Source of the DNA: Bacillota bacterium
GTDB taxonomy: Bacteria > Bacillota > Clostridia > Lachnospirales > WQUN01
Reading direction: 5' to 3'
NCBI GenBank assembly: GCA_009782085.1
Contig: WQUN01000106.1
Coordinates: 1-12,640, forward strand
DNA length: 12,640 nt
Shown piece after piece: positions 1 through 7,001 of the stretch. Under the pieces are notes generated by a model. The model did not search any database. It saw only the letters and a program-made list of their open reading frames with translations, and was not told the origin of the DNA. The number at the start of each line of letters is the position of its first letter. Within the stretch, counting starts at the first letter, position 1. A program made the translations under genes and the position numbers.

Positions 1-90
1 CTGTCCAGAAATAAACTGATCAAATATTTTTTTGAAACGCCGTAGAAGCGTTCGTCGTTTCAAAAAAATGTGCATGTTATTTCTGGACAG
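1..90. repeat. Nested 90-nt inverted repeat, possible MITE-like element or bidirectional terminator
   Basis: The outer arms are perfect 14-bp inverted repeats (CTGTCCAGAAATAA at 1-14 and its complement at 77-90). Inside them is a second perfect pair of 13 bp (TTTTTTTGAAACG at 27-39 and its complement at 56-68) around a 16-nt loop. The segment therefore folds on either strand, with a T-run on one side of the inner stem in each direction, so it could terminate the aminotransferase transcript, whose stop codon is at 95. The precise outer ends, immediately next to the coding sequence, also resemble terminal repeats of a miniature transposable element. The window begins exactly at the first arm, so more may lie to the left. 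No transposase gene is visible and I do not recognise the family. Confidence 0.75.
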
Positions 91-94
91 TTCC

Positions 95-1387
95 TTACCC
101 ATTGAACCCGCCCAGCAGCTTCTCCGCCGAGGCCAGCTCGACCGCCAGACAGAACACCTCGGCGGCCTGCCTAAGTTCGTCTGTCTCCGGGTATGTGGGC
201 GCGAGGCGGATGTTAGAGTCATTCGGGTCGCGACCGTAGGGGTAGGTCGCCCCCGCGGCGGTCAGAGCCACGCCCGCGTTTTTGCAGAGGTCGTAAACCC
301 TTTTCGCGCAGCCCGGCAAAGTGTCAAAGCTGACGAAATAGCCGCCCCCGGGATTGTTCCATGCGGCGATGCCCTTCCCGCCGAGGTTTTCGCGCAGAAC
401 GCCGTCCAGGCAGTCGAATTTGGCTCGCACCAAAACGGCCATTTTCTCCATATGCCGGTAAACGCCCGCCGCGTTTTTGAAAAAGCGCGCGTGCCGGAGC
501 ATGTTCAGCTTGTCGGGGCCGACGGTCTGGACGCTCAGGCGCTTTAATATGAACTCGCAGTTCGAGGCGGAGGAGACGACGGCCGACACGGCCGCGCCCG
601 AAAAGCTGATTTTGGAGAACGAGAAGAACTCCAGCGGCATATGCGGGTTCCCGGCCTTTTCGCACTCGCGGATGATGTTTGGCAGAGGCCGCAGTTCTCC
701 CTCGAAGTGGTGGATGCGGTAGGCGTTGTCCCAGTAGAGCCGGAAATCCGCGGCCTTCGGCCTCATGTTCGCGAGGCGCAGGACGGTTTCTTCCGAATAG
801 ACGCACCCGTCCGGGTTCGAGAACACCGGGACGCACCACATGCCTTTTATCATCCCGTCCCCGGCCACCAGGCGCTCCACCTCGTCCATATCGGGGCCCT
901 CCGGCGTCATTGGCACGGGGATCATCTCTATGTGGAAATAGTCGCAAATGGCGAAGTGCCTGTCATAACCCGGCACCGGGCATATGAACCTGACCTTGCC
1001 CTGCTTCTGCCAGGGGACCTGGTCGCGGACGCCGTGGGACATGTTGGACGCGATGTTGTCGAACATCATGTTCAGGCTGGAATTACCGCCGACGATGACT
1101 TCCGACGGTTCCACGGACAGTATGTCGGCGAATATCTCCTTCATCTCGGCCAGGCCGTCCAGGCCGCCGTAGTTCCGGCAGTCAATCCCGTTCCTGGACA
1201 TGTAGTCGTCTTTTGTCAGACAGTCCAGCAGGCCCGACGACAGGTCGAGCTGGTCGCGTCCGGGCTTGCCGCGGGACATGTCCAGGCGGAGGTTCCGGGC
1301 GGCAACCGCGCCGTAGCGGTACAGAAGGGCGCGGCGGAGATCGGCCAGGCGGTCATGCGGGAGTTGTGTGTAGTCGCCGTCGTGCAT
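95..1387 (-). CDS. Aspartate aminotransferase, subgroup Ic (AspT type)
   Basis: This 430-residue pyridoxal-phosphate enzyme would interconvert aspartate and 2-oxoglutarate with oxaloacetate and glutamate in the cytoplasm. Visible fold-type I landmarks are GGNSS at 100-104 (phosphate loop), NPDG at 191-194, DNAY at 220-223 (Asp to the pyridine nitrogen) and SFSK with the Schiff-base lysine K259. The overall pattern (MSRGKPGRDQLDLS near residue 37, late NIRLAP arginine) matches the family of Corynebacterium AspT rather than classical AspC. The ATG at 1387 is chosen because GGAGGT lies 6 nt upstream; an open frame continues further upstream without homology, overlapping the previous gene. It follows the dual-OB gene by 28 nt and is probably co-transcribed with it, yet its base composition is like the housekeeping genes. 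The exact amino-acid substrate is inferred from the family. Confidence 0.9.
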   Translation of the reverse strand: MHDGDYTQLPHDRLADLRRALLYRYGAVAARNLRLDMSRGKPGRDQLDLSSGLLDCLTKDDYMSRNGIDCRNYGGLDGLAEMKEIFADILSVEPSEVIVGGNSSLNMMFDNIASNMSHGVRDQVPWQKQGKVRFICPVPGYDRHFAICDYFHIEMIPVPMTPEGPDMDEVERLVAGDGMIKGMWCVPVFSNPDGCVYSEETVLRLANMRPKAADFRLYWDNAYRIHHFEGELRPLPNIIRECEKAGNPHMPLEFFSFSKISFSGAAVSAVVSSASNCEFILKRLSVQTVGPDKLNMLRHARFFKNAAGVYRHMEKMAVLVRAKFDCLDGVLRENLGGKGIAAWNNPGGGYFVSFDTLPGCAKRVYDLCKNAGVALTAAGATYPYGRDPNDSNIRLAPTYPETDELRQAAEVFCLAVELASAEKLLGGFNG

Positions 1388-1415
1388 GTTATTACCTCCG
1401 TCAGGAATGCCGCTT

Positions 1416-2024
1416 TTAGTTGGTGCGACGCGTTCCCGGTGAGTGATATACCGGATATATTGCTGCGGCAAACTTATAGTAGCCGCCGTAACAGCGCTCG
1501 GCGTTCGGCAAACTAACCAGTATGTAAGCGCTGTCAAATCTTTCGTTCCTGTAGTGTTTCGGGTCTGTCATGGCAATATCCGCGTAATCGCATTCGTTAT
1601 ACGTAAATCTCACTTTCCATCTGCCGCTGCTGTAAATTTCAAGATTTCGGACTAAAATAAGGCGCAGCGAACCCCTAACTTCCCTCATCTCGTTCTCATT
1701 CAAACGGTTTGACGGATTTCCGAATACATACCGCTCCAAACAAGGTTTGAGAGCTGCCAAATAGTTTTTTATGTCGCCGCCTGCAAATCTGTAATCTATA
1801 AGGACAGCGTTTTCGGGTTGATGTACCAGCGGGGCATATTCAACATTGGCTTCAATGAGTGACATGGGTCTCAATCCGGTATTGACAGGCAAGGAGTCCC
1901 CGTCTTTATCGGCGACAAGGCGTATCCATTCGCCGTTTTCGGTAACGCCGGCCACGCAGCGGCCGTAATCATCATTGTGACGGCGCTTGTTTGACACGGC
2001 AAGGACAGCTATCTTTAGCTTCAA
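1416..2024 (-). CDS. Dual-OB-domain protein associated with DUF488 genes
   Basis: This 202-residue protein has the N-terminal pattern of the small dual-OB family: a hydrophobic strand (IAVLAVSNKRR), then C23-V-A-G and W33-I-R-L, followed by a second all-beta stretch. Proteins of this type are repeatedly encoded beside DUF488 genes, as here, but no biochemical role is established to my knowledge. OB folds usually bind nucleic acid, so a nucleic-acid-recognition partner role is an inference. The start is TTG at 2024: AAGGTG lies just upstream and the family pattern begins at once, and no ATG fits. It starts 12 nt after the second DUF488 gene ends. There is no signal peptide or membrane segment. 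Base composition is AT-richer than the flanking metabolic genes (24 of 60 G+C in 1741-1800), suggesting transfer together with the two DUF488 genes. Confidence 0.7.
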   Translation of the reverse strand: MKLKIAVLAVSNKRRHNDDYGRCVAGVTENGEWIRLVADKDGDSLPVNTGLRPMSLIEANVEYAPLVHQPENAVLIDYRFAGGDIKNYLAALKPCLERYVFGNPSNRLNENEMREVRGSLRLILVRNLEIYSSGRWKVRFTYNECDYADIAMTDPKHYRNERFDSAYILVSLPNAERCYGGYYKFAAAIYPVYHSPGTRRTN

Positions 2025-2036
2025 ACCGACACCTTC

Positions 2037-2477
2037 TTACAAATGCTCCGTCACGACGCCGGGATTGGCGTCGCAAAGCATTTCGGCGGCCAGCCTGCGG
2101 TGGCATTTATCGGGCAGCGGTTCGCTGCACAATAATACGACCCGCTCATATGCCGCAAAACGCCCGATAAAATTATCGCAAATACCGCGTTGGGCTATTA
2201 GCTCTTTGTAGCGTTTCGCGTACTCGTCCCATGAAATCCGCTTGTTTCGGTAGCCGTCAAGCAATTCTTTTGTCGGCGCCAGATTTATTTCGTGAATATA
2301 GGCGCAACCGCATATCTCGTCGAGAAAATACGCTAAATCCTCGCTTTTTGTAAAACCGGAAAGCTGCGAATTGTTATTTAGCCGTATGTCGATGAGTAAA
2401 TTGGACTTAGCCGATTTTAATGAATCAAAAAACTGCCGGGCCGATTTTTTCGTAAAGCCTATCGTTTGCAAAATCAT
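2037..2477 (-). CDS. DUF488 family protein, short form
   Basis: This 146-residue cytoplasmic protein belongs to the DUF488 family, which has been placed in the rhodanese/phosphatase-like superfamily; its reaction is not established. Visible landmarks are the opening strand and QTIGF (4-8), LIDIR at 28-32, and the family signature LLCSEPLPDKCHRR, with C117 eight residues before C125-H126-R127. It lacks the SKPYS region and the C-terminal extension of the upstream paralogue, so the two are clearly different subfamilies rather than a recent duplication. ATG 2477 is well supported by GGAGGAG 7 nt upstream, and this start lies 53 nt inside the preceding gene in another frame, implying translational coupling. 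It sits between the long DUF488 gene and the dual-OB gene. One sampled row (2341-2400) has only 23 of 60 G+C. Confidence 0.82.
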   Translation of the reverse strand: MILQTIGFTKKSARQFFDSLKSAKSNLLIDIRLNNNSQLSGFTKSEDLAYFLDEICGCAYIHEINLAPTKELLDGYRNKRISWDEYAKRYKELIAQRGICDNFIGRFAAYERVVLLCSEPLPDKCHRRLAAEMLCDANPGVVTEHL

Positions 2478-3081
2478 GGTTTATCTCCTCCGGCCGATAG
2501 CCGATTTCGGCGTTTCGGTTTCTATAGGCTTCAACTAATAATTCGGCGTCGGTTTTCATATCAAACAGAGACATTTGCATCCTGTCCGGAAAATACTCGT
2601 CCAGCAGCTGCGCGTCAATATCCTCCTGCGATTCGGTAGCGCCTCCCTGCAGAATATGCTTAACGTCATATCCGACATCCCGGAAAGCCCGTGAAACCAA
2701 AATAGAGCGGTGACAATTAGCCGGGTTTTTCTCCGCGCACAGAAAAGCTATGGAATAACCTCGCTCCACGGCTTCTTGTATCTTTGCCATTCCGTCCCTG
2801 AAACTGTCCGAACGCGCGAATTTTTCAAAATCCAGATATCCGCCGGAAAAGAAACGCCGCTCGGTTTGCTGAGCGCCGAACTCTTTTGCGTAATGCCTGT
2901 AGATTATGCCGTGTCCCGCCAGAACATATGATAAATTCTCCCTGTCATACTCCTTATAACGGCTTGAATACGGTTTGCTTCGGACATCCGCTATCAGGCC
3001 TATCCCAAAACGTTTCAGCACGTCGGTAAACTCCGTAACCGAAAAGGCGGTATACCCGACGCTGAATATGCCCCCCACCAT
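2425..3081 (-). CDS. DUF488 family protein, long form with sliding-clamp-like motif
   Basis: This 218-residue protein is a standard DUF488 member: SVGYTAFSVTEF at 7-18, ADVRSKPYS at 31-39, REN at 47-49, and FLCAEKNPANCHRS with C115, C123, H124 and R125. The family is rhodanese-like, with proposed but unproven links to nucleic-acid modification or biological conflict. After the domain comes EYFPDRMQMSLFD, containing Q169-M-S-L-F173, which fits the bacterial beta-clamp-binding consensus QL[SD]LF. ATG 3081 is preferred because AAAGGGG sits 5 nt before it; an in-frame GTG at 3087 is possible. The gene begins 25 nt after the zinc-ribbon membrane gene and overlaps the following DUF488 gene by 53 nt. 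It is cytoplasmic. The DUF488 assignment is firm; the function is unknown. Confidence 0.85.
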   Translation of the reverse strand: MVGGIFSVGYTAFSVTEFTDVLKRFGIGLIADVRSKPYSSRYKEYDRENLSYVLAGHGIIYRHYAKEFGAQQTERRFFSGGYLDFEKFARSDSFRDGMAKIQEAVERGYSIAFLCAEKNPANCHRSILVSRAFRDVGYDVKHILQGGATESQEDIDAQLLDEYFPDRMQMSLFDMKTDAELLVEAYRNRNAEIGYRPEEINHDFANDRLYEKIGPAVF

Positions 3082-3106
3082 CGCCACCCCTTTGAATGAA
3101 GCAAGG

Positions 3107-4252
3107 TCATATGTCCCTGGACGCCGCGCTTTTGTACATAAAAATCCCGACGGACACGAGGATCAGGAACCCGGCGGAACACAGCGGCCCCAATATTCCA
3201 AACGAGCCGGAGGACGAAGCCGGAAGAAACGACAGGAAACCCGACAACCTGCCGGCCACATACGGATTGACTACGGACGCCAGGCCGCCGTTACGGGAGG
3301 CCAAAACCGCGCCGGAGGAGACCAGGGAAATCAGGAAAAGGGCCGCCGCCAGAAAATTCAGGACCGGCACGAACGCGGTCACTCTCTTATGCGGCTTGCC
3401 GGTGGCGGCCAGCCTGGCGGCGTTGATGATGCGGAGGACCGCGAAGAAGTATATAATGACCAAAATCAGTACGGCCAGCGCCACAATCGCGACGATCAGG
3501 AAAATCCCGAATATGATCGTCAGGTCCCAAGGAATGTTTTGCTCGATGAAATCGGTAAGCGCGGTAAGCGACGCCAGGCTTCCGCCGTTGGCGAACAGAA
3601 CGCCCACGAAAACGCCGATGAAAAAGGTTATGGCGGCCGCGATAAAGACAAAGACCAGGTATATGACCGTCCCGCTTTTGATCAGCGAAAGCCCCGCGGT
3701 CCCGACGACCGGCCCCCGGCCGCGGCAGGCGACGAAAAACGCCCACAATCCGATACATATGAGCACCTGCGGGACAAGGGCCAACAGATAGCCGACCGCC
3801 GCGCCCGACAAACCGCCCGGCGACCCCGGGCCGAAAAGTCCGCCCGCCGGGCCGAAATAACCGGCCGCGCTTATCGCGACGCCGGCCGTGTACAGCAAAA
3901 CCGCGATCAGAAAAACGGGCGACCCGCCGGCGGCCTTTACCGCGCCTGCCGCGGACGCGTGATCCTTGTCCGGATACCCGTACTTATCCGGCGGCAGGGC
4001 CCTTATCGCGCCTGCCGCGGGCGCGCGATCCCCGGTTCCGGCGGAAGCCGCCGCGGGGGGAGCGTAGCCGGGCAAAACGGCCGCCGGGACGGGCTCGTTG
4101 GGAACGGGCGCGTCCGCCCGGTATTCCGGAACGGGCGGAACCGGCGAAACAACCGGGGCCTCCGGAACGGGCGCGGCGAGAACCGCTCCGCAGGCCGTGC
4201 AGAATTTGGCGCTTTCCGGGATTTCAGCGCCGCATTTGGGGCAGACAGTCAC
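3107..4252 (-). CDS. Zinc-ribbon multi-pass membrane protein of unknown function
   Basis: This 381-residue protein starts with a zinc ribbon, C4-x2-C7 and C18-x2-C21, of the type common on bacterial membrane proteins. A flexible Pro/Ala-rich linker (about 26-110) follows, then roughly six hydrophobic segments at 112-132, 152-175, 196-222, 244-273, 291-318 and 353-373. The linker contains a 22-residue duplication (DRAPAAGAIRA at 75-85, DHASAAGAVKA at 97-107). The start is GTG at 4252, with GGGAGG 7-8 nt upstream and the first zinc cysteine following at once. It lies 30 nt after the oxidoreductase gene and 25 nt before the DUF488 cassette, so co-transcription is likely, but its high GC and repetitive linker match the host rather than the cassette. 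I cannot assign a function; sensing or scaffolding at the membrane would be a guess. Confidence 0.75.
   Translation of the reverse strand: MTVCPKCGAEIPESAKFCTACGAVLAAPVPEAPVVSPVPPVPEYRADAPVPNEPVPAAVLPGYAPPAAASAGTGDRAPAAGAIRALPPDKYGYPDKDHASAAGAVKAAGGSPVFLIAVLLYTAGVAISAAGYFGPAGGLFGPGSPGGLSGAAVGYLLALVPQVLICIGLWAFFVACRGRGPVVGTAGLSLIKSGTVIYLVFVFIAAAITFFIGVFVGVLFANGGSLASLTALTDFIEQNIPWDLTIIFGIFLIVAIVALAVLILVIIYFFAVLRIINAARLAATGKPHKRVTAFVPVLNFLAAALFLISLVSSGAVLASRNGGLASVVNPYVAGRLSGFLSFLPASSSGSFGILGPLCSAGFLILVSVGIFMYKSAASRDI
3941..4031. repeat. 25-bp imperfect direct repeat inside the membrane-protein linker
   Basis: Positions 3941-3965 and 4007-4031 are identical at 23 of 25 bases (differences at repeat positions 15 and 20). 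The offset is 66 bp, exactly 22 codons, so the repeat stays in frame and gives the duplicated DxAxAAGAxxA peptide in the zinc-ribbon protein. It is most simply explained by an internal duplication within a low-complexity linker. Confidence 0.8.
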
Positions 4253-4282
4253 AAAATCGCCTCCCTGGATGGATTTTATTTT

Positions 4283-5446
4283 TCACATCTCGTCCACGGC
4301 CACCCACATCCCCGTATCCGCGGACTTCTCCACGGCGTCCAGGATCTGGCAGCACTTCAGCCCGTCGCCGAAGTCCGGCGAGGTCTTTCTGTCGTTCGCG
4401 ACAGCCTCGATGAATTCGTATATCTCGTGTATGAATGTGTGCTCATAGCCGATTATATGGCCGGCGGGCCACCAGTGCCCGATATATGGGTGCGTGTCCT
4501 CGGTCGCGCCGATGGTGCGGAAGCCCTGCTCGTCCGGAGCGTCGTCCCTGGAGAAATACTGGAGCTCGTTCATCCGCTCCAGCTCGAATTTCAGGCTTCC
4601 GTTGCTCCCGTTTATCTCGAAGGTGAGCGCGTTTTTATGCCCGGCGGCGAACCTCGTCGCCTCAAAGACGCCCATCGCGCCGTTTTTGAACTCCGCCAGA
4701 AACGCCGCCCCGTCGTCCACGGTGACCTCGCCCATCGGCGCGTCGCCCGCGGCCTTTCCCGAGAGCCCGGTCATCCGCTCGACGACCGGCCGTTCCTTTA
4801 TAAACGTCCTCGTTATGCCGGTGACCCTGTCTATGTCCCCGACCAGAAACCGCGCCAGGTCGATCACGTGAGCGCCGAGGTCGCCGAGGGAGCCGGAGCC
4901 GGCGACCTTTTTATCCAGCCGCCAGACCAGCGGGAAAGACGGGTCGATAATGTAGTCCTGGAGATAATTGCCCCTGAAATGGAATACTTTGCCGATCTTC
5001 CCCTCGTCGATGATTTTTTTCGCAAGAAGCACCGCCGGAGCGAACCTGTAGTTGAAGCCGATCTGATGCCTGATCCCGTTTTCCTCCGCCGCCGCCAGCA
5101 TCTGCCTCGCGTCGGAGCTATTGAGCGCCAGGGGCTTTTCGACGAATACGTGCTTGCCGTTTTTCGCGGCGGCAATGGCGATTTCCCTGTGGGTATTGCT
5201 CGGCGCCGTGATGTCGACCGCGTCGATATCCGGCCTTCGGACGAGTTCCTCCCAGGAGGTCTCATAGCCTTCCCAGCCGAGCTTTTCGGCGCTCTCTTTG
5301 ACCCAGTTTTCCTCGCGGCCGCACAGCGCCTTCATAACGACGTCCGCGCTCATGTCGAAGAACTTCCCGGCCTGCCTGTAGGCGTTGCTGTGGGCCCTGC
5401 CCATGAACTTGTAGCCGACGAGGCCGACGTTGACGGTTTTTTTCAT
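4283..5446 (-). CDS. Gfo/Idh/MocA family NAD(P)-dependent oxidoreductase
   Basis: This 387-residue cytoplasmic enzyme has an N-terminal Rossmann domain with GLVGYKFMGRAHSNAY (8-23) as the dinucleotide loop and EKP at 103-105, whose lysine is conserved in the family. The C-terminal alpha/beta domain carries GSLGDLGAHVIDLARF, with D189 and H193 in the usual substrate-binding positions. Members oxidise or reduce ring carbons of sugars, inositols or glycosides. The MGRAHSNAY pattern resembles levoglucosan- and glycoside-dehydrogenase-like members, but the substrate cannot be read from the sequence. ATG 5446 has AGGAGGG close upstream; the frame stays open further upstream but starts inside the promoter. 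It has its own promoter at 5485-5513 and is followed after 30 nt by the zinc-ribbon gene. No transporter or other sugar gene is nearby to suggest a pathway. Confidence 0.9.
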   Translation of the reverse strand: MKKTVNVGLVGYKFMGRAHSNAYRQAGKFFDMSADVVMKALCGREENWVKESAEKLGWEGYETSWEELVRRPDIDAVDITAPSNTHREIAIAAAKNGKHVFVEKPLALNSSDARQMLAAAEENGIRHQIGFNYRFAPAVLLAKKIIDEGKIGKVFHFRGNYLQDYIIDPSFPLVWRLDKKVAGSGSLGDLGAHVIDLARFLVGDIDRVTGITRTFIKERPVVERMTGLSGKAAGDAPMGEVTVDDGAAFLAEFKNGAMGVFEATRFAAGHKNALTFEINGSNGSLKFELERMNELQYFSRDDAPDEQGFRTIGATEDTHPYIGHWWPAGHIIGYEHTFIHEIYEFIEAVANDRKTSPDFGDGLKCCQILDAVEKSADTGMWVAVDEM

Positions 5447-5484
5447 GCGGATCCCTCCTTGGCGGATGTTTGCGTGCCTTGTGT

Positions 5485-5513
5485 TATATACCAATTTATC
5501 ATATTTTCGGCAA
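5485..5513 (-). promoter_or_regulatory. Predicted promoter of the oxidoreductase transcription unit
   Basis: Reading the minus strand, TTGCCG (5508-5513) is followed after exactly 17 nt by TATATA (5485-5490), giving a plausible sigma-A promoter with a leader of about 30 nt before the ATG at 5446. An AT-only inverted repeat (5513-5532) touches the upstream side of the -35 element. The unit probably reads on through the zinc-ribbon, DUF488, dual-OB and aminotransferase genes because no terminator is evident between them. Confidence 0.5.
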
Positions 5514-5532
5514 AAATTAAAGGGTTAATTTT
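5513..5532. repeat. AT-rich 8-bp inverted repeat between pncB and the oxidoreductase promoter
   Basis: AAAATTAA (5513-5520) and TTAATTTT (5525-5532) form perfect arms around AGGG. The stem has only A-T pairs, so it is a poor terminator. It sits directly upstream of the predicted -35 box of the oxidoreductase promoter and just after the pncB stop, where an operator or UP-element-like role is possible. Confidence 0.4.
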
Positions 5533-5536
5533 CGCG

Positions 5537-6982
5537 CTACGCTTTTCTTGCCTCCGCGATCATCCTGTCTTTCAGGTCGTAAAGCCTCTGCGACAGATCC
5601 ACATAGGCGATCTGCGGGTTCGTCAGCCGCTTGTGCTCGTCCCAGAGCGTGTCCAGCTCGGCCCGGCAGTTTGCGCGTATCTCCATCGTGCCCGGAGAAT
5701 CGTATATCCGCTTCCCCCCGGCGAAAACCGGGACCAGCAGTTCCCTGATACGGTATTCGCCGGCCCGGAGGGTCATCCGCTTCCACGTGGCCAGGGGGTC
5801 GAAGATCGTCAGATCCTCCGACGCGTCGTAGGACTCGTCCTCCAAAGCGATCAGGTCGGCCTTGAACTTGCCCGTCTCCACGTCGTAAAGCCGCAGAACC
5901 TTCTTTATGCCCGGGTTCGTGACCTTCTCCGGGTTCTCCGAGAGCTTTATCTTGGGATACTGCGCGCCGTCCTCGCCGATCTCGCAGGCCATCTTATAGA
6001 CCCCGCCGAACGCCGGGCAGTCCAGGGAAGTGATAAGGTTCGTGCCGACGCCCCAGACGCTGATCTTCGCGCCCTGCGTCTTCAGGTCGCCGATCAGGTT
6101 TTCGTCCAGGTCGCCGGAGGCGGAGATGACCACTTCCTGCAGGTCCGCCTCGTCGAGCATTTTCCGGGCCTTTTTCGAAAGATAGGCCAGGTCGCCGCTG
6201 TCCAGGCGTATGCCGCAGTTTTTGAGCGAAGCGCCGCGTTCGCGCATCTCCCGGAAAACGCGTATCGCGTTCGGCACGCCGGAGCGAAGGGTGTCGTAGG
6301 TGTCCACCAGCAGCACGCAGGCGTCCGGGAATACCTCGGCGTACCGCCGGAAGGCCGTCAGCTCGTCCGGGAAGCTCATGACCCAGCTGTGGGCGTGGGT
6401 GCCGCGCACGGGGACGCCGAACATCTTCCCGGCCAGGACGTTCGAGGTCGCGCCGCAGCCGCCGATTATGGCCGCGCGCGCCCCGTAGAGGCCGGCGTCC
6501 GGCCCCTGCGCCCGCCTTGTGCCCATTTCGAGGACATTCTCGCCGCCGGCGGCCCACGCGACGCGGGCGGCCTTTGTGGCGATCAGGCTCTGATGGTTGA
6601 CGATGTTCAGGAGCGCCGTCTCCAGGAACTGGGCCTCCATGATCGGCGCGGTGACGCGGATGAACGGCTCGTTCGGGAAGACCACCGTCCCCTCCGGGAC
6701 CGCCAGGACGTCCCCGGTAAAGCGGAAATCCCGAAGATATTCGATGAATTCGCCGTCGAACCCGGCGGTTTGGCTGAGGTAATCCAGGTCGTCCGGCCCG
6801 AAGCGCAGGTTTTCGATATAATCGGCGGCCTGTTCGAGCCCGGCGGCTATGGCGTAGCCGTTCCCGCAGGGATTTTTCCGGTAGAACAGGTCAAAGACGG
6901 CCTTCTTGTTCCGGAAGCCGGCGCGCTGGTAGCCGCGGAGCATGGTCAGCTCGTAAAAATCGGACATCAGGGTCAGGTTCAT
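5537..6982 (-). CDS. pncB: Nicotinate phosphoribosyltransferase
   Basis: This 481-residue cytoplasmic enzyme makes nicotinate mononucleotide from nicotinate and phosphoribosyl pyrophosphate with ATP, the entry step of NAD salvage (Preiss-Handler route). The N-terminus MSDFYELTMLRGY is diagnostic, followed by VFDLFYRKNPCGNGYAIAAGLE, LIATKAARV (133-141), EMGTRRAQG (152-160) and GTHAHSW (194-200), which contains the histidine region phosphorylated during catalysis. The length is typical of the Gram-positive form. ATG 6982 has AAGGAG about 9 nt upstream. It is divergent from the candidate small RNA; a TATAAT on the minus strand at 7034-7039 may be its -10 element, though I see no good -35. No other NAD gene is adjacent. 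It ends in a short AT-rich intergenic stretch without a convincing terminator. Confidence 0.95.
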   Translation of the reverse strand: MNLTLMSDFYELTMLRGYQRAGFRNKKAVFDLFYRKNPCGNGYAIAAGLEQAADYIENLRFGPDDLDYLSQTAGFDGEFIEYLRDFRFTGDVLAVPEGTVVFPNEPFIRVTAPIMEAQFLETALLNIVNHQSLIATKAARVAWAAGGENVLEMGTRRAQGPDAGLYGARAAIIGGCGATSNVLAGKMFGVPVRGTHAHSWVMSFPDELTAFRRYAEVFPDACVLLVDTYDTLRSGVPNAIRVFREMRERGASLKNCGIRLDSGDLAYLSKKARKMLDEADLQEVVISASGDLDENLIGDLKTQGAKISVWGVGTNLITSLDCPAFGGVYKMACEIGEDGAQYPKIKLSENPEKVTNPGIKKVLRLYDVETGKFKADLIALEDESYDASEDLTIFDPLATWKRMTLRAGEYRIRELLVPVFAGGKRIYDSPGTMEIRANCRAELDTLWDEHKRLTNPQIAYVDLSQRLYDLKDRMIAEARKA

Positions 6983-7001
6983 GTCTGGGAGCTCCTTTTT
7001 G

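Noticed and set aside
641..1516. Plus-strand open frame opposite the aminotransferase
   Set aside because: It is the complement of a clear PLP enzyme, with a biased Val/Arg/His composition and no binding site.
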